Origin: Diplonema japonicum
Taxonomy: Eukaryota; Euglenozoa; Diplonemea; Diplonemida; Diplonemidae
Reading direction: 5' to 3'
NCBI GenBank assembly: GCA_964019335.1
Contig: OZ025747.1
Location: 124,001 to 188,000, forward strand
Length of the DNA: 64,000 nucleotides
A model generated the notes under the pieces. That model did no database searches. It was given only the letters and a program-made list of their open reading frames with translations, and was not told where the DNA came from. A program made the translations under genes and the position numbers. Below, one piece after another: positions 1-9,700 of this stretch. Within the stretch, counting starts at the first letter, position 1. Every line of letters begins with the position of its first letter.

Positions 1-1
1 A

Positions 2-853
2 AGCGAAGAGACAAGCGAGACATCGTCCGAATCATCCTCCAGTTTCGATGAGGAGCATACTATTCACTTCCCAGAGGGAAAAGGGGTGATCTTGGAGGTC
101 TCTACTGAACCCGTTCCTTACCCTGTCAAGGTCGACGGGGTGCTGATTTGTCAAACGGCTTGGGAGGATGAGCTCAATTCGAAAAATCTCGGTACATCGA
201 GTTATGCTTGGTACGAAAGGGGAACACGGTACTGGGGGTCGCTTCCTGTGTCGCTTCGTGGGGTGGAGCTTGACGGGCTTCACTGGTACGATGTTTCTCA
301 CTCCAGAGATTTTTTCAAAAGATTTTCTCTTCAGGGAGGCCATGCTCTTGATCTTGCTGGTGGGTTGGGTAGGTTCGCGAAAACTGTTTTGGTGGATTTT
401 TACGACAAGATCACCTTGGTCGAAGGCGCTGCTCACTTGTCTCGCGCTGCGGGTACCATTCTCAAACCCAGCTACCTCCCGTTCAGGAGAGCCCAGACGA
501 ACATTGAAATCAGAAACTGCCAGCTTCAATCTTACAACCTTCCCCCTTCCTCTTTCGATCTCGTTGCTCTCACGTGGGTTTTGATGTTCCTTACCGACGC
601 CGATGTTGTCGTGTTACTCTGTAAAATCCACGCGTCGCTTATTGGGAGCGATTCTTCTGTATTCATTAAGGAAAACACTCTTGAAGGAGAGTTTGCGGTG
701 AACACTAGGAACAGCAGCACCAATAGGTGCGATTCGCACTACGAGGTGCTGTTTGAACACACGGGTTTTACACTCGTCCACAAGGAGAAGCAGAGCATCA
801 TGCCTGGGAACCTTCATCAACCAACAGCTTTTTTGTTGAGAAGAGCATCTTAA
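2..853 (+). CDS. Alpha-N-terminal protein methyltransferase (NTMT1/METTL11-like), 5'-partial
   Basis: Likely SAM-dependent enzyme that methylates the alpha-amino group of proteins after removal of the initiator Met. The frame is open from the window edge with no in-frame ATG, so the start lies upstream; the GTG at 86 is not a credible start. The first ~30 visible residues are Ser/Glu-rich. The rest follows the NTM1 family order: YWGSLP near the start of the domain, a SAM-binding glycine motif (LDLAGGLGRF), an acidic post-motif (VEGAAH), the TWVLMFLTD strand, and FIKENTLEGE followed by a C-terminal strand ending in ALLRR-like residues. The family match is based on the order and spacing of these motifs. 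The glycine motif reads GGLGR where animal enzymes have GAGIGR. The gene ends 145 nt before the next possible exon, in poly-T then poly-A. Confidence 0.8.
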   Translation, partial: SEETSETSSESSSSFDEEHTIHFPEGKGVILEVSTEPVPYPVKVDGVLICQTAWEDELNSKNLGTSSYAWYERGTRYWGSLPVSLRGVELDGLHWYDVSHSRDFFKRFSLQGGHALDLAGGLGRFAKTVLVDFYDKITLVEGAAHLSRAAGTILKPSYLPFRRAQTNIEIRNCQLQSYNLPPSSFDLVALTWVLMFLTDADVVVLLCKIHASLIGSDSSVFIKENTLEGEFAVNTRNSSTNRCDSHYEVLFEHTGFTLVHKEKQSIMPGNLHQPTAFLLRRAS

Positions 854-947
854 ATCAAAAGGGGAAATCCCGATCTGTTTTTTTTTTTTTTTTTTTACCC
901 CCCTTTTTTTTTCTCCCTCTAATTTTCTCCAGGCAGGGGCAGAGTGC

Positions 948-984
<37 letters not shown>

Positions 985-1168
985 AAATTAAAAGAAAATG
1001 TTACGCAGGACCGGTTTGCTGAGATTCTTCGAGACGCAACATAGGCAGAAGAAGCACCCTTACCTTGCCATGGCACGGCCGGTATGCATGAGATCCGAGC
1101 AAAAAAAAAAAAAAGAAAATCTTTTTTAAAAATAAAAGGGCGAACTTATGTTTCTCCCTCCCTTCAGC

Positions 1169-2131
1169 ATGAACGGGTGCGTCCCTGGTCTTATCATCTG
1201 CCTCATCTACATCTTCTATGACAAATTCTTCGGCGAGTCTTCCGTGACGGAGCACCACCACAGCAGGTATGATTGTTTTTTATTTCTTTTCTTTTTTTTT
1301 TATACTTCTTTACTGGGCAGAGTCTCTCATAGTCCCCCACGTGTGCCCTAATGATAGCCAATGGGTGTGGGGTCTCCCAGAGGCTCAAGATTTCCCCCTC
1401 CCCCTCCCCCATGGAATAGTATTGTGGCAAGCAAAGGAAGGTGTCTCTCATAGTCCCCCACGTGTGCCCCAATGATAGCCAATGGGCGTGGGGTCTCCCA
1501 GAGGCACAAGATTGAACGCTTCATAAAACTACTCCCAGAGTCTCTCATAGTCCCCCACGTGTGCCCCAATGATAGCCAATGGGTGTGGGGTCTCCCAGAG
1601 GCTCAAGATTTCCCCCCCCCCCCCCCCCCTCCCCCATGGAATGGTATTGTGGCAAGCAAAGGAAGGTGTCTCTCATAGTCCCCCACGTGTGCCCCAATGA
1701 TAGCCAATGGGCGTGGGGTCTCCCAGAGGCACAAGATTAAAACACTTAATATAGCTACTCCCAGAGTCTCTCATAGTCCCCCACGTGTGCCCCAATGATA
1801 GCCAATGGGTGTGGGGTCTCCCAGAGGCTCGAGATATATTGATAAGATTTTCATAGGGACGGGAATGGGGGAAGAAAAAAAAAAAAAAAAAACCAGATTC
1901 CAGTACGGTATGTTTGGTGAGAGGGTGTCGTATCCTGCCAACGGGACTGCCCTGAGTATGTTACAACACGGGAGGGAAACCAAGCACAACACAGCTTTCA
2001 ACTGCCCGGGTGTTTCTGCTTTCGGTTCCTCAGAAATGTGGAACCACGGTAGCTCGAACCCGAAGCTTTCTCCCTTCTCTGAGGACAGAAAAGTGGGTGT
2101 GCCTCGGGATCATGGGCACGGGCACCACTAG
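1169..2131 (+). CDS. Small single-span membrane protein, split by a repeat-filled intron
   Basis: Not recognised. Exons 1169-1266 and 1897-2131 join in phase to give 110 aa: a hydrophobic segment (GLIICLIYIFYDKFFG) at about residues 6-21, then a soluble tail ending in HGHGHH. The intron (1267-1896, donor GTATGA, acceptor CAG) is 630 nt and holds five copies of a 67-nt hairpin repeat. A pyrimidine tract ending CAG at 1167 lies just before the ATG and could be a trans-splice acceptor. An alternative 5' exon at 998-1081 (MLRRTGLLRF...MARP) looks like a mitochondrial presequence and ends at a GTATGC donor, but canonical splicing from 1081 to 1168 is out of frame, so I left it out. The protein may be a mitochondrial inner-membrane subunit; this is a guess. 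Confidence 0.55.
1320..1830 (+). repeat. Array of five 67-nt hairpin repeats inside an intron
   Basis: Units at 1320-1386, 1441-1507, 1538-1604, 1666-1732 and 1764-1830, all in + orientation. Two subtypes alternate: outer arms GAGTCTCT/AGAGGCTC (1st, 3rd, 5th) and GTGTCTCT/AGAGGCAC (2nd, 4th). The inner stem CCCCAC/GTGGGG is invariant. Spacers also alternate (a C-rich spacer containing ATGGAATRGTATTGTGGCA, and one containing TTCATAAAACTACTCCC or a diverged form), so the true period is a dimer of about 218-226 nt. The same dimer recurs at 36854-37137. Confidence 0.9.
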
Positions 2132-2424
2132 ACGGTGTCTCGAGCAGGAGGGGAAATTTATGTATTAAAAAAAAAACCAAAGTGTTTCCTTTCTTTCTCC
2201 CCCCCAGTTCCCCCCACGCTACAACCTCGGTAAAAAAAGAGTCAGCCTGAACAAAAAGAAGAAGAGAACGAAGAAAAGAAAAAAAAAGAAATGAAAAAAA
2301 TGAAACACCGACTCTTTTTTTTTTTTTCCACTTCAGTGTCTTTCCGTCAGAAACTGTTTAAATGTATTTTTTTTTTATTGTTGTATTTTCATCTTTTCCC
2401 ATGTACCCCCGTGTTAAAGGGACA

Positions 2425-2910
2425 ATGGCCGAGGATGCACACTTGGCAGCAGCGTACCTTCTGGAGGCTGCAAAGGATATGAGTTGTGTAAATGAAAAAC
2501 TAAGCCGGATAGTGTCAAGAAGGTTGCTCAGAGTGGTTGGTCGGAACATGAAAAGGGAAAGGAAGCAAAGTGAAGCAAAAGAAGTGCTGGAACACGTATG
2601 TGGAGGCTGTGGTAATTTTTTCGTGGTGGGTCGGACTGCTGAGCTGTCATGCGTGGACCAGTCGGAAAAACTTGAAAAAATCGACATCAATCTTGCAAAA
2701 TACATAAGCCCTGAGGTAATGGGCGAGAAGTTCAAGATTACCTGCAAAAACTGCGGCAAGACCACCGTCTCGGCAGAGCAGCGGTCGATAAAAACGGTGG
2801 CGAAGCAGCAGCATGCCGCGCAGCAGCAAGAGCAACAACCACCTTCTAAAAAGCAAAAAAAAGAAGTCCTCGCTGCCCCCCAACCGAAAAAACAGCCTAA
2901 AAGCAACAGC

Positions 2911-2944
<34 letters not shown>

Positions 2945-3030
2945 GCGGCAACAAGAGAAAAGCGAAACAACAGCAACAAAAACAAACTCAGCCGCAATCG
3001 TCGTTCATGGATTTCATGAAGCAAATGTGA
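2425..3030 (+). CDS. Zinc-ribbon protein resembling UPF0711/C18orf21 (Rpr2-like)
   Basis: 201 aa. The N-terminus begins with a helix containing AAAYLLEAAKDMS, followed by a CGGCG pair and, about 70 residues later, a CKNCG pair, which together form a four-Cys zinc ribbon. The C-terminal third is low complexity (KKQKK, a long poly-Asn run, poly-Gln) and ends in FMDFMKQM. This order resembles C18orf21/UPF0711 proteins and, more distantly, the Rpr2/Rpp21 subunits of RNase P/MRP; a role in RNA processing is inference. The start was chosen at 2425 because a pyrimidine-rich stretch ends in AG at 2418-2419, which would exclude the upstream in-frame ATG at 2401. The AAC and CAG runs make this region prone to length change. 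Confidence 0.6.
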
Positions 3031-3042
3031 AGGGAAACTCCC

Positions 3043-3073
<31 letters not shown>

Positions 3074-3158
3074 TTTTTCCCTTTACTTTCCTGCCCCACT
3101 CTGTAATATATTTTCCTGTAACCAGTTCTTTCTTTTACACACAACAAACAAAAAAAAA

Positions 3159-4817
3159 ATGGTTCAGAGCATGGCGTACTCACGGCTCATGGCCATGAAC
3201 AGTAGAAGCGTGAGCCCAATGAGAAAGGGCAGGCTGCCTCCGAAACCGGAACAAAGACGACATCAACCGTGGTGCACAGGCATGTGTGGAGGAAGGTGCA
3301 TCCCGCAGGTAGCACCACAACACGCTGATTGGTGCAACGGAGCATGTGGAGGGGTGTGCATGAGCACGACTCCTGTTCACCTACCACAGCAGCCCCCGCT
3401 TCCACCACAGGATGAGGACAAGACCCTGTCCCTCGCTGACGAAGAAGAAGACTGGGAGAACATGATGAAGGATGCGGTATTGAGGGTCCGAGCACGCCTA
3501 CCTGCAGAGCCCAGGTCCCCCCCTGAAGTTATCGACCCCACAGGACCAGTCTTCGACCTTGACATGAGCTTGAACCTCCCAAACCCGAACGCACTGTCAT
3601 TCACATCGTCAAATGTCTTGAAAGAACACCATGATCTGCGTTCTTCAGAACCGCAAGGAAGCCCGCCACCACCGCCTGCTTCAGTGGCCACCCACCCGGA
3701 GTCACTCCACACCATTTCAGAAGGGTTGGATGCAACACGTGAAACGCGTGACGAATGTGATCAAAAAAGCAACAATATTTTAATAGAGGAAGAAGCCGAA
3801 GAAAACGAGGAGGGTGTACACGACCACGACCACGACCACGACACGCAACAACAGGAAGAGGAAGAGGTGAGAGACATGGTCACGGAGCCCACGACGGGTT
3901 CAGAGCTTCGTAGAAGCACCGCTGCCTTCCGAAAGACCTTGGAACTGTTGCAGTCGGAGGTGCAACAGGTTCTAAAAAGCGAGCACGATATCGAACAGGA
4001 AGAGGTGTGCAACGAACCACCAGTGTCGACCGCCAAGGGGCCTGTGTCGACCGCCAAGGGGCCTGTGTACGACATCACCACGTTGCAGATACAGTCGCAC
4101 CCGACCGAGCTTGCCGACATCAAAAATCTGTTCAGCGAATCGTTGAAGGACACCTCATCCGAGGCATCTTCGGTCCCAACGGAGCGTGCGAACGACATAC
4201 GAAGGCTCTGCGATTCCCCGAGAGAGATCGAAGAGCGGCACAGCTCGCCCGCAGTTACCAACAAACAACCCTGGAAGATCGTTCAATGGAAAGAGGAACA
4301 AACCAAAAAATGGGGCTGCAAAAAACACGACAAAGAGTTCACCGCGTGGTGCTACGAGGAGGGCTGCAACGCGATAATATGCCCTGACTGCATCAGCATG
4401 GACCACGTAGGGCACAACACCTTGGCGATTCCTGACAAAAAGGAAATGACCCGCAAGCTGGAGGAGATACGAAGCGGGGTGGGAAGCACGGGAAAAGAGC
4501 TTCTTGACGCCCCTGCCAAACTGAAACAAGACTGTCAAACCCGCAACCCCAACAGAGCCGCGCACTCCACATTGGTAACCTGCATAGATTCTCTTGAGAA
4601 CGAGACCTCAACTGCCTTCGCCTCCGTTGATGAGCAGCTGAACTATCTCACGGGTAAGATGTCGGCCACCAAATCGTCATGGCCTACTGTAAGGCGTCGT
4701 GTCAGGCAAGAGCCTTCCTCGTCCCTCGAACCGCCGCCCATGTATGGTCAGGGGATGACCCCTATCGCGCGAGAACATAAGCATCTCCTGTCGCGGTCGT
4801 CGTTCACCACATACTAA
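3159..4817 (+). CDS. B-box zinc-finger protein
   Basis: 552 aa. The N-terminus has two short Cys repeats, WCTGMCGGRC and WCNGACGGVC, about 25 residues apart, which may bind metal. A long acidic, disordered middle follows, with a His-Asp run (HDHDHDHD) and a perfect 24-nt tandem duplication at about 4022-4069 that repeats VSTAKGP. Near residues 385-430 is a B-box: Cys, His, Cys, Cys, Cys, Cys, His, His in the usual spacing (core CNAIICPDCISMDHVGH). A helical stretch follows (KKEMTRKLEEIR). There is no RING or SPRY domain, so this is not a full TRIM protein; B-boxes usually mediate protein-protein contacts. The upstream reading frame is only poly-T; translation starts at the first ATG after the A run. 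No intron is apparent. Confidence 0.75.
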   Translation: MVQSMAYSRLMAMNSRSVSPMRKGRLPPKPEQRRHQPWCTGMCGGRCIPQVAPQHADWCNGACGGVCMSTTPVHLPQQPPLPPQDEDKTLSLADEEEDWENMMKDAVLRVRARLPAEPRSPPEVIDPTGPVFDLDMSLNLPNPNALSFTSSNVLKEHHDLRSSEPQGSPPPPPASVATHPESLHTISEGLDATRETRDECDQKSNNILIEEEAEENEEGVHDHDHDHDTQQQEEEEVRDMVTEPTTGSELRRSTAAFRKTLELLQSEVQQVLKSEHDIEQEEVCNEPPVSTAKGPVSTAKGPVYDITTLQIQSHPTELADIKNLFSESLKDTSSEASSVPTERANDIRRLCDSPREIEERHSSPAVTNKQPWKIVQWKEEQTKKWGCKKHDKEFTAWCYEEGCNAIICPDCISMDHVGHNTLAIPDKKEMTRKLEEIRSGVGSTGKELLDAPAKLKQDCQTRNPNRAAHSTLVTCIDSLENETSTAFASVDEQLNYLTGKMSATKSSWPTVRRRVRQEPSSSLEPPPMYGQGMTPIAREHKHLLSRSSFTTY

Positions 4818-5052
4818 CCTTTTGTGAGAACGTCACAGCCAGCACATATTAGCTTTTTTTTTTGAGATTATAATGTACGTGTACAGAATTTAAAAAAAAA
4901 AAAAAAATCCCCCCCTTTATATGATCCCTTTCCCCCCGTGTACTTCTCTTTTCATTTTTCGCCCCCCCCCCTCCCCACCCGTAGCAACGATGTTTTAAAA
5001 CAAAAAAAAGGTGGGTCTTCGAGGGGGTTTCTCCCCTCAAAAAAAAAAAAAA

Positions 5053-5787
5053 ATGGATCCACAAAGCCCGCTTTATAGATTTGCGTCGCATCAAGCAGAT
5101 GACTGGGAGTCTGTGTCGTCCACCGGTGTGTGGGGGCATCCAGATCTGGTCAATGGGGATCAGCTGTTCGAAGCTATGGGAGAGGCGTACGCGGCGAAGA
5201 GGCTGAAGGAGCTCGAGGGTGAAAGGAGGTTTCGCGCACCTGCACCGCAGCAGTTATACCACCAACAGCGGCAACAACAACCTCCACCTCCTCCTCGGGA
5301 TCGGTATCAATCTAAACCGGCGCAAGCCTACCATCAAAGACCGCCTTTGGAGGTCGAAGACCGGGATTGGAAAAGACATGCGCCTGTCTCTGCTCCTGCT
5401 GTTCCTCCTCCCCCTTCTCCAATTGCTCCTATTGAAGTACCGACAGAAAGTGTTTCCGGCTTAGCCGACTCAATACTCCACGATAGCAGCAGCGGTTTAG
5501 GGGACTCAATCGATGGTGAGCTTTACACTAAATTGTCGCCCCACGGGACGTTGATAAGGGGTGCCACGCTGCCCCCAGGGGTGCACGCTGCAACAGGCGG
5601 CGATGTGGACAGCTTTCGAGTTCAACTGCGACAGGAATTTTGGAAGGAGTTCATGCAGTCTTATGACAGGCGGTGCGCCGCGACATATGTCTCGAAGAAC
5701 AAGAAAGGCGGCGATCGCAACAAAGGCACCGGCAAGCCTTCCCCACGGATACCCGACCCACGCAAAATTCCCCGACCCATACGATAG
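5053..5787 (+). CDS. Unknown Pro/Gln-rich protein
   Basis: 244 aa, not recognised. The start is the ATG directly after a 14-A run; the frame is open further upstream through non-coding sequence. The N-terminal 60 residues are the most complex (WESVSSTGVWGHPDLVNG, then a helix AYAAKRLKELEGE). The middle is Gln- and Pro-rich, followed by GLADSILHDSSSGLGDSIDG, an imperfect internal repeat of G-L-(A/G)-D-S-I. The C-terminal part has a charged helix (RQEFWKEFMQSYDRR) and a basic Lys/Arg tail. No membrane span or catalytic motif is visible. The pattern suggests a scaffold or cytoskeletal adaptor, but that is only a guess. Confidence 0.6.
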   Translation: MDPQSPLYRFASHQADDWESVSSTGVWGHPDLVNGDQLFEAMGEAYAAKRLKELEGERRFRAPAPQQLYHQQRQQQPPPPPRDRYQSKPAQAYHQRPPLEVEDRDWKRHAPVSAPAVPPPPSPIAPIEVPTESVSGLADSILHDSSSGLGDSIDGELYTKLSPHGTLIRGATLPPGVHAATGGDVDSFRVQLRQEFWKEFMQSYDRRCAATYVSKNKKGGDRNKGTGKPSPRIPDPRKIPRPIR

Positions 5788-5889
5788 ATTTTCTTTTTTT
5801 TTTTTTTTTTTTTTTTTTTTTCTGTTTTTGGTTTGTTTGTTTTTGCCATTGCACCGTACCTACGAAAGAAGAGGGAGAGGGAAGAGAAG

Positions 5890-6618
5890 ATGTCTTACAG
5901 AGGAAGTGACGGAACCCTTCCCATTCTACCGAAGGAAGCTTTTGAGGGAAGGTCGGAAACGGTCACGGACGCGGTTCTAACGAGGTACAGCTGCAGGAAT
6001 TTCAACAATGACAGAGAAGTTGACGGTAAGATGCTCAGAGAGATCTTGATAAAAGCAGCCAGGGCGGCTTCGGGCGGGAACTTACAACCTTGGAAAGTAC
6101 ATGTTTTGCAAGGCGCCGCCAGAAAAACATTCTGCACAACTGTTCGCAAACAGATAGGGAAGCAGACCCCTGCATACGACATCTACCCGAAGAAACTGCC
6201 GGACCCGTACTTCACGCGAAGGGGCAGGCTTGGCGAGGAAATGTTCGAACTGATGGGCATCGCACGACACCAGAAAGCGAAGAGACTGATGGCCGTTGCA
6301 AGAAATTTCTCGTTCTTCGACGCCCCCGTCGGTCTCATCATCACCATACCCAAGCTCATGGGCCCTCCTCAATGGGCTGATCTTGGATTCTACCTAGCAA
6401 CTCTTAATCTCCTTTGCAGAGAAGCCGGGCTTCATACATGCAACCAAGAAGCTTGGTCGACTGTTGCTCCTGCTGTACAGGAAACGCTTAACATCCCGGA
6501 CACTGATACTGTCTTTTGCGGTGTTGCTGTTGGCTACGCGAAGCAAAATGCTCCTGTCAACCAACTCCGCGCTGCGAGAGCGGATCCAGAAGAGTACATC
6601 ATCACAGCGAAACTGTGA
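5890..6618 (+). CDS. Nitroreductase-family flavoprotein
   Basis: 242 aa. FMN-dependent NAD(P)H oxidoreductase of the nitroreductase fold; the family reduces nitro compounds, quinones or enones, and the natural substrate is unknown here. Visible landmarks: the phosphate/FMN-binding RYSCRNFNN (family form RRSxRxF), AARAASGGNLQPWKVHV, the central PQWADLGFYLATLNLLCREAGLHTC helix region, and VFCGVAVGYA near the C-terminus. The length fits the family. The start is the ATG at 5890 after a purine-rich leader; the open frame upstream (from 5833) runs through poly-T and is not protein-like. No intron and no targeting peptide are evident. Confidence 0.85.
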   Translation: MSYRGSDGTLPILPKEAFEGRSETVTDAVLTRYSCRNFNNDREVDGKMLREILIKAARAASGGNLQPWKVHVLQGAARKTFCTTVRKQIGKQTPAYDIYPKKLPDPYFTRRGRLGEEMFELMGIARHQKAKRLMAVARNFSFFDAPVGLIITIPKLMGPPQWADLGFYLATLNLLCREAGLHTCNQEAWSTVAPAVQETLNIPDTDTVFCGVAVGYAKQNAPVNQLRAARADPEEYIITAKL

Positions 6619-6746
6619 ATGCATGAAAAAAAAGAGGGGAAAAAAAACGTACACGCTTTTTTTTATTTTTTTTAGAAAATTTAAGAGATTTTATCTGTTG
6701 TTAATAGGAAGGAGGTTGGAGGGGGGGGAAAAAAAGAGAAAAGGAA

Positions 6747-9700
6747 ATGACCCCAATTGCTCGCCTCCTTCGTTCGGCACTGCTCGTTGTGGTTCTGTTT
6801 GCGGAGTGCTTCGAAGGCAGCGGAGAGAGGTGCGGGTGTCTACAGAAAGGCTACTTCGGTGATTCCTTTTGCGGACAACACTGGACACCTGAAGGCGAAG
6901 TCGAAGAATTATGGTGCTACGCCGACATAAGAAACGAATGCGAATCCAACACATCAGGTGTACGTGCAGGGTACCCATTGATCCCTTTCTTGGGAAAGGA
7001 CAACTGGGTTGCTTGCGACGTTCCAAATGAGCCTGAATACCTCACAAATTACACAGAATCCTTCACACAAAACGTAGGAGAAGACCCAATACACTTCATT
7101 CTATTTTGCGGTGGCAACAACGCGGATACTCGCAAGGTCCAGGTTATCGGTTCGAAAAACAAACTCATCCTCAACAAGATTTCCTTCTATTTTACGGAGG
7201 AACAAAGCTACAAATCGATTCAGTACAGCAAGCAGGAAATATCATTGAAACACAACCCTGTCTCCTCTGATGCCCACTCGTTGTCGGACCTCCTTGCTGT
7301 TGGAACCGACTCTGGGTACCTTTATATGTTTCAAGCTGCATCTAGAGGCCCGGGCTTGGAATTAGCATTGATAGACATTGTCGAAAACCATCACTTGCAT
7401 ACGGATTGGGGTTGGTATCAAGAAGAGGTCAAGGCAACCAGTGTGGTGAGCAATGTTGCGGTGAACGATGAGTTTGTTGCGGCTGCTTTCGGCTGGTGGG
7501 TTGTCGTGCTGCGGTTCTCGTACACCCACACGAATAAACAAACACTGTTCCACCTGCAAGGCCAGGTTTTCTCCCAAAAAATCGTGGACCGCAGGGGGTC
7601 CGGCATCGCCATCGTCACAGGCTTGGCTCTAACCACCAGCAACGCTCTCGTAATCACCGCAACAGACGGCAGTGTCCGTCTCTACCACTACGAGAACGAA
7701 AGAAACACCTTCATTTATTCTGAAATGTCCGTTCAAACAGAGCTACCCCCACCACTAACAAAATACCCCCCTAAAAACAGTGTTGGATACCAGGAAATCG
7801 TCACGAGAACCGGTTTGAACAAAGCGATAACAACAACGATCCCACCAGACGCGGGCTACCCTGCTAAAGGTATCCGCCGGTACTCTGTGGTGGGAGGTCT
7901 TCACGACGATGCATGGTGGAGGTCAGGAACGAACGTGAAAAGTTTTTCACAAGCGTGGGGGATCTCAACATACGCGGTGGTGGGGACGGAAACAAACGAC
8001 GGCGACACTATAAGAAATCTAGAAATCTTCAAATCCCAACAAGGCAACGGTCAGGCCGCAAGGAACTACCACGCGTCCTTCAACATCACCGCGATGAACG
8101 AAACAGACAATTCGTCATCGTCGTTCCCACCGACAGACGACCCCTTCTACCCAGACGGGTCCAACGACACATTACCCTTCGGCGCCGTTTGCTGGACGTC
8201 ATTAAACCCCCGCGGCAACCAACGATGGGAAGGTTGGTGCGTGCTACCGTACAACTGCTTGCCTTTCAATTCTGACTTTTCGACTTATACATGTCAAGAT
8301 CCTGCAATGTACGAGGCTGCCAATGAAGCAGGAGTCATGGTAGGGGTGTCTTCCAATGTGTATACCTTGGGTATCGTTGTTGGGTCGACAGTTACAACGC
8401 ACACCGCAGCCAATGAGCTACTATGTGTGTCGCAGTGGGACTGCACGCATGAAAATGAAAAGCGTTTCGATTGTACTTGGTACGATTCAACAGGAATGGC
8501 ATCCGTGACAGACTGTGTGGATGGGACAACGTGTTCAGGGTGCGATTGTTCCGGTCACGGAGGCATCGCAAGATGCCCGCCGGAGAGTCCTTTAATGTGT
8601 GTTTCAACAGAGTGTTTTAACGGAAATGGTCCTTGCTGTTCCACCAACTGTGACAACCTCTCAGGTGAACGTGAGTGTGCTGGTCCGTTGGGACGGTATC
8701 GACCGATGTCGACTCCAATTTGCATTCCCGGCACACAACATATACAGACGTTGGACGAATGCAAAGAAATCTCCCTTGTGTTGGCCGAAAACTTCACGGT
8801 TTTAAACGGGTCTTCAACTGACCCGTCTTGCTACCATGCCGATGGGGTGGTGACTTGGAACCCGTTGTCGAGTTTGTTCGCCGCGCCCCTTCCGAGTAAT
8901 ATAACTAGTCTGTATTCTATGATGGCCAACACCAGCGTATCCCCGAGGATACCTTACGTTAAGAGGGAGTTGTTTTGGAGGGACCTCGAAGCTTGCCTCG
9001 CAGAATGTTATTTAGATGCAAGCTGCGGTGGTGCAACGTTTGCTGAATACCAGGAAAACTGTACTTTTTACACGAGCACAGTGATGGGGAACGCGTCAAA
9101 CTTCGAAGAGAGTTTCGATGCGGATCTCTACGTCCTTGCGACACGTGATGTGTTGAAGGCAGCGCGTGTTTTTCCGAACGAGACGGGTCGTGCGAACCAA
9201 CTCACATCATTCTGCGAATCCGACAACTGGGTTCTTGGTTCTGGTTCGTCGTCGTCGTCGTCCTGTCAAGCTCTGGCGATGTGGAGCATCATATCTCATA
9301 TGGAGTGCATCCGCGCTGTGGAGAACTTAGTTGAAAGAAGTCTTCTCGTTTTAAACACCACGTTCGTCACGCCTATCCCGCTTAACTACCTCAACCCTGG
9401 ATGTGTTGTCAACGTGAAAGGTGGTTACAGATGGGTTACGTTCAACCCGTACGTGTCGACTGGTATTTTCGAGCCGCTCTCAGAAGGGTTCCTCCCGGTG
9501 TGCGCGACGGAGGAGGACCCGAACAGGCCAACACCGATCCCGGACCAACCAGTGTCACCGACACCTGAACCAAAACCTGTTTCGAGGAAACTGTTCTATC
9601 TCCCGCTTTGGGTTTACATCGTGTTGATGCATGTTATCGGACTGTCGTTGTTGGCGGTGGCGGTGTTCTTCAATAGAACTGGGTATGGTGATGGGAGAAG

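Noticed and set aside
86-88. GTG as start codon of the N-methyltransferase
   Set aside because: Eukaryotic gene; the same frame stays open to the window edge, so the true start is upstream.
1203-1569. Open frames reading MGHTWGTMRD on the minus strand and SLIVPHVCPND on the plus strand
   Set aside because: They recur only because the 67-nt repeat recurs; the 1320-1830 array lies in an intron and translates differently in each spacer.
1320-1830. CRISPR array
   Set aside because: Repeats have a dimeric 218-226-nt period, hairpins within the repeat, similar spacers, and the genome is eukaryotic.
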